DNA from: Hyphomicrobiales bacterium
GTDB lineage: Bacteria > Pseudomonadota > Alphaproteobacteria > Rhizobiales > Xanthobacteraceae
Direction: 5' to 3'
Length of the DNA: 43,122 bases
Assembly: GCA_027307405.1 (NCBI GenBank)
Contig: DAHUXA010000009.1
Location: 1 to 43,122 of the forward strand
A program made the position numbers and the translations under genes. Shown one piece after another: positions 30,836 through 41,510 of this stretch (positions are counted from its first letter, which is position 1; each line of letters opens with the position of its first letter). Below the pieces are notes generated by a model. That model did not search any database and was not told the DNA's origin. It saw only the letters and a program-made list of their open reading frames with translations.

Positions 30836-31132
30836 ATGGCCAAAACTAAATTCCGCCCCCTACACGATCGCGTGGTTGTGCGCCGTATCACCGCCGAAGA
30901 GAAAACTAAAGGCGGCATCATCATTCCCGACACCGCCAAGGAAAAGCCCCAGGAAGGCGAGGTTATCGCTGTCGGGCCTGGTGGCCGCGACGAGAGCGGC
31001 AAGCTGATCCCGATCGACGTCAAGCCGGGCAGCCACGTGCTGTTCGGCAAGTGGTCGGGCACCGAAGTCAAACTGGATGGCGAAGAACTCCTGATCATGA
31101 AGGAGTCCGACATCATGGGCGTGATCGCCTGA
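30836..31132 (+). CDS. groES: Co-chaperonin GroES
   Basis: [49 protein letters not shown]. Confidence 0.98.
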   Translation: MAKTKFRPLHDRVVVRRITAEEKTKGGIIIPDTAKEKPQEGEVIAVGPGGRDESGKLIPIDVKPGSHVLFGKWSGTEVKLDGEELLIMKESDIMGVIA

Positions 31133-31158
31133 CATCTTTTCCAAATTCAACGGAGTAA

Positions 31159-32802
<1,644 letters not shown>

Positions 32803-32828
32803 GCCAGCCCGATTGGCCACAAAACTTG

Positions 32829-32857
32829 AGGGCGCGGCCCAGGCCGCGCCCTTTTTC
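32829..32857 (+). terminator. Intrinsic terminator of groESL
   Basis: Perfect 11-bp stem AGGGCGCGGCC-CA-GGCCGCGCCCT followed by TTTTT. Confidence 0.9.
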
Positions 32858-32877
32858 ATGTCTTTATTACGCACAGA

Positions 32878-33306
32878 TCAATGATCGCTGACCCGAAATT
32901 TAAGTGGCTTGGGTCCCTCCAGCACGATGCCTTCTTCTACCCGGCGCCACCCGATTATCTGGCCAAACGTTGCGAGTAAGTCCTCGTCCGCCTGCATACG
33001 TTCGTGCGTGCATTGCCCGATGCTCATCATTTCCGGCTGGCCTTCCGGCAATGCGCCGGTCTCAATCTTCATGGCTTCATCGGAAATTTCTATCCGTGCA
33101 GACACGGTTCTGCACCACAGGTCTATTTTCGCATTTCCGTTCGGCTCGACGGTAAGAAGCGGCATCCGTTTGCCTGGCCGCATCGGTGGCGCGTCGAGCA
33201 AGAATTCCTGATCGAATGGAAACGAATCAGCGGAAATGGCTGTCCCAAACGTCAGCAACACCAGAACGGCGGCGGTAGCGCCGCGCATAAGAGCGTGCCA
33301 CGTCAT
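32878..33306 (-). CDS. Secreted META/HslJ-like domain protein
   Basis: Signal peptide, then short beta-rich domain with MMSIGQCTHERMQADEDLLATFGQIIGWRRVEEGIVLEG resembling the META-domain C-terminal half. Confidence 0.55.
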   Translation of the reverse strand: MTWHALMRGATAAVLVLLTFGTAISADSFPFDQEFLLDAPPMRPGKRMPLLTVEPNGNAKIDLWCRTVSARIEISDEAMKIETGALPEGQPEMMSIGQCTHERMQADEDLLATFGQIIGWRRVEEGIVLEGPKPLKFRVSDH

Positions 33307-34646
33307 TCTGCCTCGGCGAGTTGCTCTACAAGAGCGCGCGCGGTGCGCAGTAGCCGTTCATCACGCCCAGGTGCCCCAACCAGTTGTACACCAATCGGAA
33401 GACCATCCGCGTTCGCCAGAAGCGGCACATTGAGCGACGGAAATCCGGTCAGGGTCCATAGCGTACAGAATACGGGATCGCCAGTCGCCTCGATGCCCAG
33501 TGGCGCAACGCCCCTGGCAGACAGGGTAATGATCGCGTCGGCCAGTTGCTCGAAAATGTTTGCCATGCCATCGGCATAACGTCGCGCGTCGCGTATTGCG
33601 GCCAGATACTCAGTTGCCGTTACTTTGCGACCCTCCGCGATGAGTTCGCGGAAAGTCTTGCTGGCCTCGCCGCCATTGTCGACAAAGTCGCCGAGATTGT
33701 GGGCCATTTCAACGGCCATGATCGCGCGCAACCCGCTCCAGGCGTCACGATAGGCGTCCGGCAGATCGACCTCGCGCGCGCCCAACTCCTTGGCGAGATC
33801 TTCGACGGCGCTACGCGCATCGGCATCGGCCTTCTCCCACATCGGCGTGCGCACCAGCGCAAAGCTCGGAGGAATCGGCGGTGGCTCAGCCGCGCTGACG
33901 CGGAATTTCGGCGAGGCATAGGGCCGCGAGTCAGGGTCGGCGGAATCCTGACCAACGAGGACATCAAGAACCAGCGCGAGATCGTCAATCGAGCGCGCAA
34001 ATGCGCCGACATGATCCAATGTGCGAGATAGTGTCAGCGCGCCGCCGCGAGAAATCAGACCATGGCTTGGCTTAACACCGAATACGCCGCAAAATGCGGC
34101 TGGCCGGATCATTGAACCATTGGTCTGCGACCCGAGCGCCAGCGGCACCATGCCGGCTGCCACCGCCGCGGCCGAGCCCGAGGACGAGCCCCCGGGCGTT
34201 CGATTCAGGTCGCGGGGATTTCGTGTCTTGCCCGGATTGAAATAGGCAAATTCAGTTGTCACCGTTTTGCCGATGATGACCGCACCGGCTTCGCGCAGCT
34301 TGCGGACAACGGTGGCGTCGGCAGTCGGCCGACGGCCCGCAAAGATCGGCGAACCATATTCGGTCGGATAGTCGGCGGTATCAAAGATGTCCTTGATCGC
34401 GACCGGAATGCCATGCAACGGCCCAATCCGGTCACCCTCGGACTTGAGGCGATCGAGCACGCGCGCCTGTTTGAGCGCATACTCCGGATCAAGATGAGCG
34501 AAGGCGTGGACTTCGCTTTCGGCTGCTGCGATCCGTTCCAGACAGGCGGCCGTATAGTCCTCGGCCGAAAACCTTCCGCGTGCGATTTCCGATGCAGCTT
34601 CGATCGCGGTCAGCGCAGTTAGGTCGGGACCAGACAAGGCGCACAA
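33303..34646 (-). CDS. Amidase signature (GatA-like) family amidase
   Basis: GIPVAIKDIFDTADYPTEYGSPI, NRTPGGSSSGSAAAVAAGMVPLALGSQTNGSMIRPAAFCGVFGVKPSHG. Confidence 0.93.
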   Translation of the reverse strand: MCALSGPDLTALTAIEAASEIARGRFSAEDYTAACLERIAAAESEVHAFAHLDPEYALKQARVLDRLKSEGDRIGPLHGIPVAIKDIFDTADYPTEYGSPIFAGRRPTADATVVRKLREAGAVIIGKTVTTEFAYFNPGKTRNPRDLNRTPGGSSSGSAAAVAAGMVPLALGSQTNGSMIRPAAFCGVFGVKPSHGLISRGGALTLSRTLDHVGAFARSIDDLALVLDVLVGQDSADPDSRPYASPKFRVSAAEPPPIPPSFALVRTPMWEKADADARSAVEDLAKELGAREVDLPDAYRDAWSGLRAIMAVEMAHNLGDFVDNGGEASKTFRELIAEGRKVTATEYLAAIRDARRYADGMANIFEQLADAIITLSARGVAPLGIEATGDPVFCTLWTLTGFPSLNVPLLANADGLPIGVQLVGAPGRDERLLRTARALVEQLAEAE

Positions 34647-34711
34647 TCCTTAGAGGACAAACGCGCCAATGAAATCATCGTCGGCGCGCTTAGTGGATTG
34701 CTGCCATCGCA

Positions 34712-36460
34712 TCAGACGCCATACAGGTAGTTTGGCAACCACAGAGTCATCCCCGGCCAGAAATACATGATGACCATGCAGACAACCACGATCAGCATAT
34801 ACGGCATCATGCCGCTAAAGATCTGGTTGAGGGTGACGTGCGACGGCGAAACGCCCTTCAGATAGAAAGCGGACATCGCGACTGGCGGCGACAGGAACGC
34901 TGCTTGCAGGTTCACAAATACCAGCGTGCCCCATAGTACGGGATCGATATGGAAGTGCCTGAGCAGCGGCAGGAAAATCGGCACGAAGATGACGATGATT
35001 TCGGTCCATTCCAGCGGCCAACCAAGCACGAAGATGATTGCTTGCGACAGGATCATAAACTGGATGGGCGTCATGTTGAGCGACAGCACCCATTGCTCGA
35101 CCAACGCCTGCCCACCGAGGATCGCAAACACCCCCGAGAACAATGCCGAACCGACGAACAGCCAGCACACCATGGCGGTGGTCTTCGCTGTCAGAAACAC
35201 CGCTTCCTTTGTGCGCTTCCAGTCGAGCGTCCGCGCCTGAATGGCCAGCAAGAATGCGCCTGCTGCGCCGACACCCGCCGACTCGGTCGCAGTCGTTATG
35301 CCGAACAGGATGACGGCCAGCACGACGACCGTGAGGATGCCGAGCGGCATGATCGACGTTGACAACAGCTTGATGACTTCAAGCCGGTCGGCGTCAATCC
35401 GCCAGTAGTAGCGAAGCTGCCACAGCGCGCAGATCGCGACGATGATGCCGAAATAGAGGTAAAAGCCCTCCGGCGGCCCGAGTTCGGCGGCGGTCGCGGG
35501 CCCTTTGGCCAGGTCGGGCGTGCCCAGCTGCTGCACACCGGTGACGACGGCTTCCGGTGCGATCTGCTGGTGAATGACGACATACCAATAGGTCAGCCAC
35601 AGTGTGCCGCCGACCAACATGAAGGGAACCAGCGCAGCGACCAGGTTTGTGAGAAGAGTCGCGTAAGTGACCCGGCCTTTTCCGGTGTCTATCGACAGCG
35701 CGCGCGACGGTGCCACAAGCGCTTTTAAAGTGCCGACAAAGACATTCTTTCCGTAGGCCGCCTGAAACTTGCGCATCCACTCGGGCACCGGTACGCGCTG
35801 TTGGTCCTCAGGCAACGGCGGCGCGATCTTCGGATTAATTATCGCCCAGCCGATGATGTAGACAAGGTAAAGGAACGAGAGGAAGAAGCCGGGAAACATT
35901 GCGGCTGCGTAAAGCTTGACGACCGACTGTCCGGCCACCGCCGCGTACACGATGATCATCACAGACGGCGGGATGAGAATGCCGAGTGTGCCACCCGCGG
36001 TGATGACGCCAGAGGCTAGTTTCACGTCGTATCCCGCTTTGAGCATGGGGTTGAAGGCGATAACGCCCATGAGCACCACCACCGCGCCCACCAGGCCGCT
36101 GGCGATGCCCCAGAACGTGCATACGATCAGCGTGGCGACGGCGAGCGAGGCCGGCACTTTCCGGAACGCGAGTTGGATCGAATAGAACATCTTGTCGACC
36201 AGCGCGCCGCGCTCCATAACGTAACCCATCAGCACGAACAGGGGTATCGAGATGAGCACGTCATTGGTCATCGCACCGTAGGTGCGCTGAACCATCAACT
36301 CGAACACTTTGTTATCGGTAAACAAGTGCGTCGGATCGTAGAAGGCGATGAAGCCGAAGAACATCCCGAGGCCCATCAGCGTGAAGGCCGTCGGAAAGCC
36401 CATCATGATGACAACCACGATGAGCGCGAGCATCGTAAGGCCGAGTGCGGGGTCGCTCAT
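34712..36460 (-). CDS. dctM: TRAP transporter large permease (DctM), extended form
   Basis: DctM motifs GVIAFNPMLKAGYDVKLASGVITAGGTLGILIPPSVMIIVYA, LGWPLEWTEIIVIFVPIFLPLL, PPVAMSAFYLKGVSP; 582 aa with a large central insertion. Confidence 0.92.
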   Translation of the reverse strand: MSDPALGLTMLALIVVVIMMGFPTAFTLMGLGMFFGFIAFYDPTHLFTDNKVFELMVQRTYGAMTNDVLISIPLFVLMGYVMERGALVDKMFYSIQLAFRKVPASLAVATLIVCTFWGIASGLVGAVVVLMGVIAFNPMLKAGYDVKLASGVITAGGTLGILIPPSVMIIVYAAVAGQSVVKLYAAAMFPGFFLSFLYLVYIIGWAIINPKIAPPLPEDQQRVPVPEWMRKFQAAYGKNVFVGTLKALVAPSRALSIDTGKGRVTYATLLTNLVAALVPFMLVGGTLWLTYWYVVIHQQIAPEAVVTGVQQLGTPDLAKGPATAAELGPPEGFYLYFGIIVAICALWQLRYYWRIDADRLEVIKLLSTSIMPLGILTVVVLAVILFGITTATESAGVGAAGAFLLAIQARTLDWKRTKEAVFLTAKTTAMVCWLFVGSALFSGVFAILGGQALVEQWVLSLNMTPIQFMILSQAIIFVLGWPLEWTEIIVIFVPIFLPLLRHFHIDPVLWGTLVFVNLQAAFLSPPVAMSAFYLKGVSPSHVTLNQIFSGMMPYMLIVVVCMVIMYFWPGMTLWLPNYLYGV

Positions 36461-37125
36461 GTGTTCAAGTCCCCACCCATGCCGCGCTGGCGCGCGGTTT
36501 CGTCTATTTCCTTGGCGCGTTCGATAGCGATCTTGCGCGACTCCTCATCGACATATTCGCTGTGCGCAAGCTGCTCCTCGATCACGTCGGTCTCGGCGAC
36601 GTCGGCAAGCCGGCTCGGCCATACGCCGGTCTTCAGGCAGACGACAGCGCGGACGATTTCGGCAATGCCCTGGAGCATGACCAGTGCGCCCGCGATCGGG
36701 ATGACAGTTTTAAAATGATAGACCGGCGGACCGTTGGCGGTGACATTCGAATGCTCGGCGATGCGCCAGGAGTCCGCTGCGTAATCGGCGCCAGCGTAAA
36801 TCAGCGCAGCAATGCCCGGGATGAAAAACACTATGTACAGCACAAGATCGAGCCCCGCCTGGGTTCGGGGCCGCATCGAGCTGTAGAGAAAATCACCGCG
36901 GACATGAGCGTTTTGCGCGAGCGTATAGGCTCCGCAGAGCATGAACAGGGTGCCGTACATCATGTTGTCGGCATCGAAAATCCATGCCGTCGGGGCGTTC
37001 AAAATATAGCGCTTGAACACCTCGATGCAGACAACCGTCATGAGAAGTATGATGAGCCAAGCCGCAGCCTTACCGACCCACGTGCTGATACCGTCGATAG
37101 TATGAAGAACGCTTTGCACGTTCAT
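36457..37125 (-). CDS. dctQ: TRAP transporter small permease (DctQ)
   Basis: Four TM segments; VFKRYILNAPTAWIFDADNMMYGTLFMLCGAYTLAQNAHVRGDFLYSSM; 4-bp overlap with dctM. Confidence 0.9.
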   Translation of the reverse strand: MNVQSVLHTIDGISTWVGKAAAWLIILLMTVVCIEVFKRYILNAPTAWIFDADNMMYGTLFMLCGAYTLAQNAHVRGDFLYSSMRPRTQAGLDLVLYIVFFIPGIAALIYAGADYAADSWRIAEHSNVTANGPPVYHFKTVIPIAGALVMLQGIAEIVRAVVCLKTGVWPSRLADVAETDVIEEQLAHSEYVDEESRKIAIERAKEIDETARQRGMGGDLNT

Positions 37126-37168
37126 TGTTGGCAGATCCCCTGTATTCGCGAAGCTGATTTAGCAAGAA

Positions 37169-37206
37169 CAAAGCACCATCCCGTCGCCCTGCGGAATGGT
37201 GCTTTG
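37169..37206 (-). promoter_or_regulatory. Intercistronic stem-loop between dctP and dctQ
   Basis: Perfect 11-bp inverted repeat CAAAGCACCAT ... ATGGTGCTTTG with 16-nt loop; minus-strand transcript continues TTCTTGCTA. Confidence 0.75.
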
Positions 37207-37222
37207 CCGATTTAGTGCGCCT

Positions 37223-38356
37223 TCAGATGGGCGATTTCGCGTTAGGACCGAAGTAGTGGTCGAAGGCCATTTTGCGCGAAACAATATAGTCCTGCTCCCA
37301 TTGCACCGCACGTTTAGCAAACGCGAGCTGCGACGCGATGATCTCCTTGAACAGCGGATTGCTCGCAATGTACTTCTTGGTGATCTCGTCATACAGATCG
37401 AGCTGCGTGCGCAGGATCGCGTCAGGAGTCTTGTAGAACTTCACCTTGTCCTGAGTTTGCAGCGTGATGTAGTCCTGCGAGTTCCGATCGATCGCCTTCC
37501 ACTGCATGTCTTGAGAGCAGGCTTCGACGGCGCCCTCGATGATCGCCTGGAGTTTCGGCGGCAAAGCCTTGAACTTCGTCTTGTTGAAGCTGATCTCGAG
37601 CTGCTCGGCATTCTGGTGATAGCTTTGCAGCATGCAGATCTTGGACACGTCGGCGAAGCCGAGCGCGCGGTCGGACGAGGCGTTGTTGAATTCCGCCGCG
37701 TCGAGCAGGCCGCGGTCGATGGCTGCAACGATTTCACCGCCCGGAAGCGCATTGACAGCGGCGCCCATCGCGGTGAAGAGGTCAATCGAAATTCCGACAG
37801 TGCGGTATTTCAGACCCTTGAAGTCATCGGCGCTCTGCATCGGCTTCTTGAACCAGCCCAGCGGCTGCGTATAGAGCGGCGCGTAGGGGAACGACACAAC
37901 GTCGGCGCCGATCTGCCCGAAGATCTTCTCGAGTAGCGCTTTGCCGCCGCCGTACTTGTGCCACGCGAGCAACATGTTCGCATCCATGCCGTAACCTGGG
38001 CCGGAACCCCATAGCGCGAGCGCGGTGTTCTTTCCGTAATGATAGACGAGCACACCGTGACCACCGTCAAGCACGCCCTTTGACACCGCGTCCAGCAGAC
38101 CGAAGGCCGGCACCACGGCGCCGGCGGGCAGCACCTCGATCTTGAGGTCGCCGCCGGTCATATCGTTGACCCTCTTGCCAAAATCTTGCGCGTACTCATG
38201 GAAGATGTCCTTCGACGGCCACGTACTCTGGAACCGCATGGCGATCGGGCCCTGCGCCTTGACGACGCTTGGTGCCACAACGGCTGCGCCGGCGACGGTT
38301 GCGCTGGTCAGAAATTTGCGGCGTGTAGAAGCCGCGGACAGTTTGTTATTGGGCAT
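37223..38356 (-). CDS. dctP: TRAP transporter substrate-binding protein (DctP/TakP-like), Tat signal
   Basis: Tat-type leader STRRKFLTSATVAGAAVVAPSVVKA; FQSTWPSKDIFHEYAQDFGKRVNDMTGGDLKIEVLPAGAVVPAFGLLDAVSKGVLDGGHG; AEFNNASSDRALGFADVSKI. Confidence 0.93.
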   Translation of the reverse strand: MPNNKLSAASTRRKFLTSATVAGAAVVAPSVVKAQGPIAMRFQSTWPSKDIFHEYAQDFGKRVNDMTGGDLKIEVLPAGAVVPAFGLLDAVSKGVLDGGHGVLVYHYGKNTALALWGSGPGYGMDANMLLAWHKYGGGKALLEKIFGQIGADVVSFPYAPLYTQPLGWFKKPMQSADDFKGLKYRTVGISIDLFTAMGAAVNALPGGEIVAAIDRGLLDAAEFNNASSDRALGFADVSKICMLQSYHQNAEQLEISFNKTKFKALPPKLQAIIEGAVEACSQDMQWKAIDRNSQDYITLQTQDKVKFYKTPDAILRTQLDLYDEITKKYIASNPLFKEIIASQLAFAKRAVQWEQDYIVSRKMAFDHYFGPNAKSPI

Positions 38357-38399
38357 GTCGATGTCCCTCCCTTGGATCACTACCCCGTGAACATTTTTC

Positions 38400-38435
38400 G
38401 CCGGGTCTTATTCCACGACCCGGCCTTTGGCCGGG
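38400..38435 (-). promoter_or_regulatory. Overlapping alternative hairpins in the dctP 5' leader
   Basis: Minus strand: CCCGGCC-AAA-GGCCGGGTC-GTGGAATAA-GACCCGGC. The middle segment can pair with either flank (7 bp or 8 bp). Confidence 0.55.
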
Positions 38436-38661
38436 ATCAGGTAAACCCTTGAAGATGTAATCGTACGGGCTGTAGCGACCAGACGCAACATTGGGCAGCA
38501 TTTGGGCCACCGACGTGCTGCACTTGAGGGCGCCCTTGATATGCCCTTTTTATACGCGAATCCGGCAAAACCGATCGAATTCCGCACGGCACCAGCCATT
38601 AGCAGATAGTGCCGACCACATATAACCTTCACCGCTTTCCGATTCCGACAGGAGACCTCCC

Positions 38662-40422
38662 GTGAGAGGCATATTTTCGACGCTCGCCATCGTATGGCGA
38701 ATTGCCAGCCCTTATTTCAATTCCGAGGATCGTTGGCCTGGCCGCATCTTGCTAGCGGCGGTGATTGTGATCGAACTGTCGATCGTTGGCATCAATGTCT
38801 TGCTCAATTCGTGGAACAACACGTTTTACAACGCGCTGCAAGATAAGGATTGGAATGCGTTCATCTATCAACTCGGCTACTTCTGCGTCCTTGCGACCAT
38901 TTATATCTTCCTCGCTGTTTACCAGCTTTATCTCAATCAATGGCTTCAGATCCGTTGGCGGCGCTGGCTAACGCAAGCCTATCTCGATCGGTGGCTGGCT
39001 GAAGCCAATCATTACCGTATGCAATTGCTGGGTGATGCCGCCGACAATCCAGACCAGCGTATTGCCGAAGACGTCAAGGAATTCATCGATTCCGGCACAA
39101 CTGGAGTTGGGATCTTACCGATTGGCCTCGGCCTGCTGAATTCGGTGGTGACGCTCGGTTCCTTTGCAATCATCCTATGGAACTTGTCGGGAACTGCACC
39201 CCTGCACCTTTTCGGCACGACATGGGCGATTCCAGGCTACCTGTTCTGGGCAGCGCTGTTTTACGCGGTCATCGGCACGCTGCTCACCCATTTGGTCGGC
39301 CGGGCCCTGACTGCACTCAACTTCCAACAACAGCGCTACGAAGCGGACTTCCGCTTCAATCTGGTGCGTGTTCGCGAGAATTCCGAACAGATCGCCCTCC
39401 TCGACGGCGAGCAGACCGAGTGTAACCGGTTGCTGGCCCGGTTCGGCAATATCGCGGGAAATTGGCTCGCGATCATGTCGCGCCAGAAAAAGCTCACCTT
39501 TCTGACGGCCGGTTACGGACAGGTATCTTCGGTTTTTCCCTTTGTCGTCGTCAGCCCTGCCTATTTCGCCGGCGCGATCCAGCTCGGCGGCCTGATGCAG
39601 ACGGCCTCGGCCTTCGGCAGTGTGCAAGGCGCTCTCTCGTTCTTCGTGACGGCCTATCGGTCGATCGCCGAGTGGCGAGCGGTCATCGAGAGGCTCGCGG
39701 GTTTCGATGAGTCGATCGCCACAGCGAGAGCAGCCGCGACCCGGCCACCCGTCATCGCGCTTGCACCAAGCGATGCAGGTATCGTCAGCTTCAAGGATCT
39801 GGCGGTACAGCTACCGAATGGCGCGCTGCTGGTGAATGCCAACGATCTATCGATCAAGCTTGGCGAGCGCGTGCTGGTGAGCGGACCGTCCGGCTCCGGC
39901 AAGTCGACGCTGTTTCGTGCCTTGGCCGGCATTTGGCCGTTTGGCAAAGGCACAATCACCGTGCCGAAAAATGCGCGCGTGATGATCCTGCCGCAGCGCC
40001 CCTACTTTCCGATCGCAACGCTTGCCGCCGCGGTCGCTTACCCGGCTGAGCCTGACAGCTTCGATGCCGGCAAAGTGGCGGAGCTGATCGAAGCGGTCGG
40101 TTTGTCTGCCCTCGCCTCTCGCATTGAACAAGAAGCGCATTGGAACCGCATGCTGTCGCTTGGCGAGCAGCAACGCCTAGGAATCGCGCGCGCGCTCCTC
40201 TATGCGCCCGACTTTCTGTTCCTGGACGAGGCCACGGCTTCGCTCGACGAGCCGGCCGAGGCCGCGCTCTATCAATTGCTGGAGCGCCGGCTTGCACGCG
40301 CCACGATTGTGTCGATCGGCCACCGGGCGACCCTTGCGGCGTTTCACGAACGCCGGCTCGCTTACAGCCGGGACGGCGATCATTACACCGTGCGGGAGGC
40401 AAGCCTGGCGCCCGCCGAATAG
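38662..40422 (+). CDS. ABC transporter, fused permease/ATPase (YddA / SbmA-BacA-related, ABC_membrane_2 type)
   Basis: NSWNNTFYNALQDKDWNAFIYQL, QIRWRRWLTQAYLDRWL, NPDQRIAEDVKEF; Walker A GPSGSGKSTLFRALAG, signature LSLGEQQRLGIARALL, Walker B FLFLDEATASLD. GTG start with AGGAG upstream. Confidence 0.92.
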   Translation: MRGIFSTLAIVWRIASPYFNSEDRWPGRILLAAVIVIELSIVGINVLLNSWNNTFYNALQDKDWNAFIYQLGYFCVLATIYIFLAVYQLYLNQWLQIRWRRWLTQAYLDRWLAEANHYRMQLLGDAADNPDQRIAEDVKEFIDSGTTGVGILPIGLGLLNSVVTLGSFAIILWNLSGTAPLHLFGTTWAIPGYLFWAALFYAVIGTLLTHLVGRALTALNFQQQRYEADFRFNLVRVRENSEQIALLDGEQTECNRLLARFGNIAGNWLAIMSRQKKLTFLTAGYGQVSSVFPFVVVSPAYFAGAIQLGGLMQTASAFGSVQGALSFFVTAYRSIAEWRAVIERLAGFDESIATARAAATRPPVIALAPSDAGIVSFKDLAVQLPNGALLVNANDLSIKLGERVLVSGPSGSGKSTLFRALAGIWPFGKGTITVPKNARVMILPQRPYFPIATLAAAVAYPAEPDSFDAGKVAELIEAVGLSALASRIEQEAHWNRMLSLGEQQRLGIARALLYAPDFLFLDEATASLDEPAEAALYQLLERRLARATIVSIGHRATLAAFHERRLAYSRDGDHYTVREASLAPAE

Positions 40423-40440
40423 GAAAACCGGCAGGCCGGC

Positions 40441-40480
40441 AAAAGAGAAAGGGCGGCAACCGATCGCACGGCCGCCGCCC
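40441..40480 (-). terminator. Intrinsic terminator of the outer-membrane protein gene
   Basis: Minus strand GGGCGGC-N16-GCCGCCC followed by TTTCTCTTTT, just past the stop at 40506. Confidence 0.65.
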
Positions 40481-40505
40481 CTTCCGGGACAGACGTAGGT
40501 CAGAC

Positions 40506-41510
40506 TTACTTCAGACTGCCGAGCGTCAGGTCAGCCGACAGTTTCGCGACGAAGGCCGCACCGCACCAGCTGGAGCTCGGCCCGCCGTTAATCGCATTCA
40601 GGCCGGCGGTGCCAGTTGCGGTCGGGTCGCTGGTGAAAGCATTGCAGTCACCCTTGCTCAGATCCGTATCGTAGTAACGCAAATCGAGGGTGAATACCTT
40701 CCAGGTCAGGCCCAAGCCGACGTTCCAGGTATTGTAGTCGGCATACGGGATGCCATTGGGGTTGTTAGCCAAGCAGAACCCACCATTCGCTATCGACTTA
40801 CAGCCATAAAACGCATCGCTGGTGCCCAGCCATTGATGGCCGAACTCACCCGACACGTACCAGCCTAACGGACCAAGGGCCATCTTCTCTGGCGCGGTGA
40901 ACTTGATCGTGCCGGAGAGATATTCGCCGTCCGCGCCAAGGTTCAAGAAATTCGGCGAGTAGTAGAAGTTCGCGCCGAAGACCCAGTCGGTCCAGGTGTA
41001 AGCAACCTTGCCGTAGATTTCGTAGAAGCTGGCGACTTTCTTGGCGACGTTGCCGTTGGTCTGAATCGGGCCCACACAACCCGGATCGAAGCTCTGCGTG
41101 GGGCCGGTGCCGTAGCACTGGCCACCTGGGTAGTAGTAGTACCAGTAGCCAATGTCGAAGGCCAAAGGACCGAAGGTCGGGCGTACGCCACCGTAGAAAT
41201 CGATTTCGGCCGCCGCGTTGTTGGCGAACTTGATGCTCTCGCCGGAGAGACCAGCATAGAGCTGCCAGTTCGAATTGATGTTGTAGCGCGGCTCAAAGTA
41301 AGCCGCGACCGATCCCCTGTGCCCCGATTGTGTGACACCGCGGAAGATGTAGTCATTCATGATGGCCGCACCGAAGGCGATATCCCACGGGCTCGGCGGT
41401 GGCGCCGGAGCGACCTTGGGAGCCTTCGACGGCATGTCAGCCGCAAATGCTGCGGGCGCAACAGCCGAAACCGCGAGCGCCGCGACAACCGACAACACAA
41501 CTTTCTTCAT
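40506..41510 (-). CDS. TIGR02001-like outer membrane protein
   Basis: Signal peptide; WDIAFGAAIMNDYIFRGVTQSGHRGSVAAYFEPRYNINSNWQLYAGLSGE...AEIDFYGGVRPTFGPLAFDIGYWYYYYPG; amphipathic beta-strand pattern. Confidence 0.87.
   Translation of the reverse strand: MKKVVLSVVAALAVSAVAPAAFAADMPSKAPKVAPAPPPSPWDIAFGAAIMNDYIFRGVTQSGHRGSVAAYFEPRYNINSNWQLYAGLSGESIKFANNAAAEIDFYGGVRPTFGPLAFDIGYWYYYYPGGQCYGTGPTQSFDPGCVGPIQTNGNVAKKVASFYEIYGKVAYTWTDWVFGANFYYSPNFLNLGADGEYLSGTIKFTAPEKMALGPLGWYVSGEFGHQWLGTSDAFYGCKSIANGGFCLANNPNGIPYADYNTWNVGLGLTWKVFTLDLRYYDTDLSKGDCNAFTSDPTATGTAGLNAINGGPSSSWCGAAFVAKLSADLTLGSLK

Noticed and set aside
38408-38632. 74-aa minus-strand ORF upstream of dctP as a conventional gene
   Set aside because: No ribosome-binding site of note and no domain. 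Kept only as a possible leader ORF in the hairpin finding.
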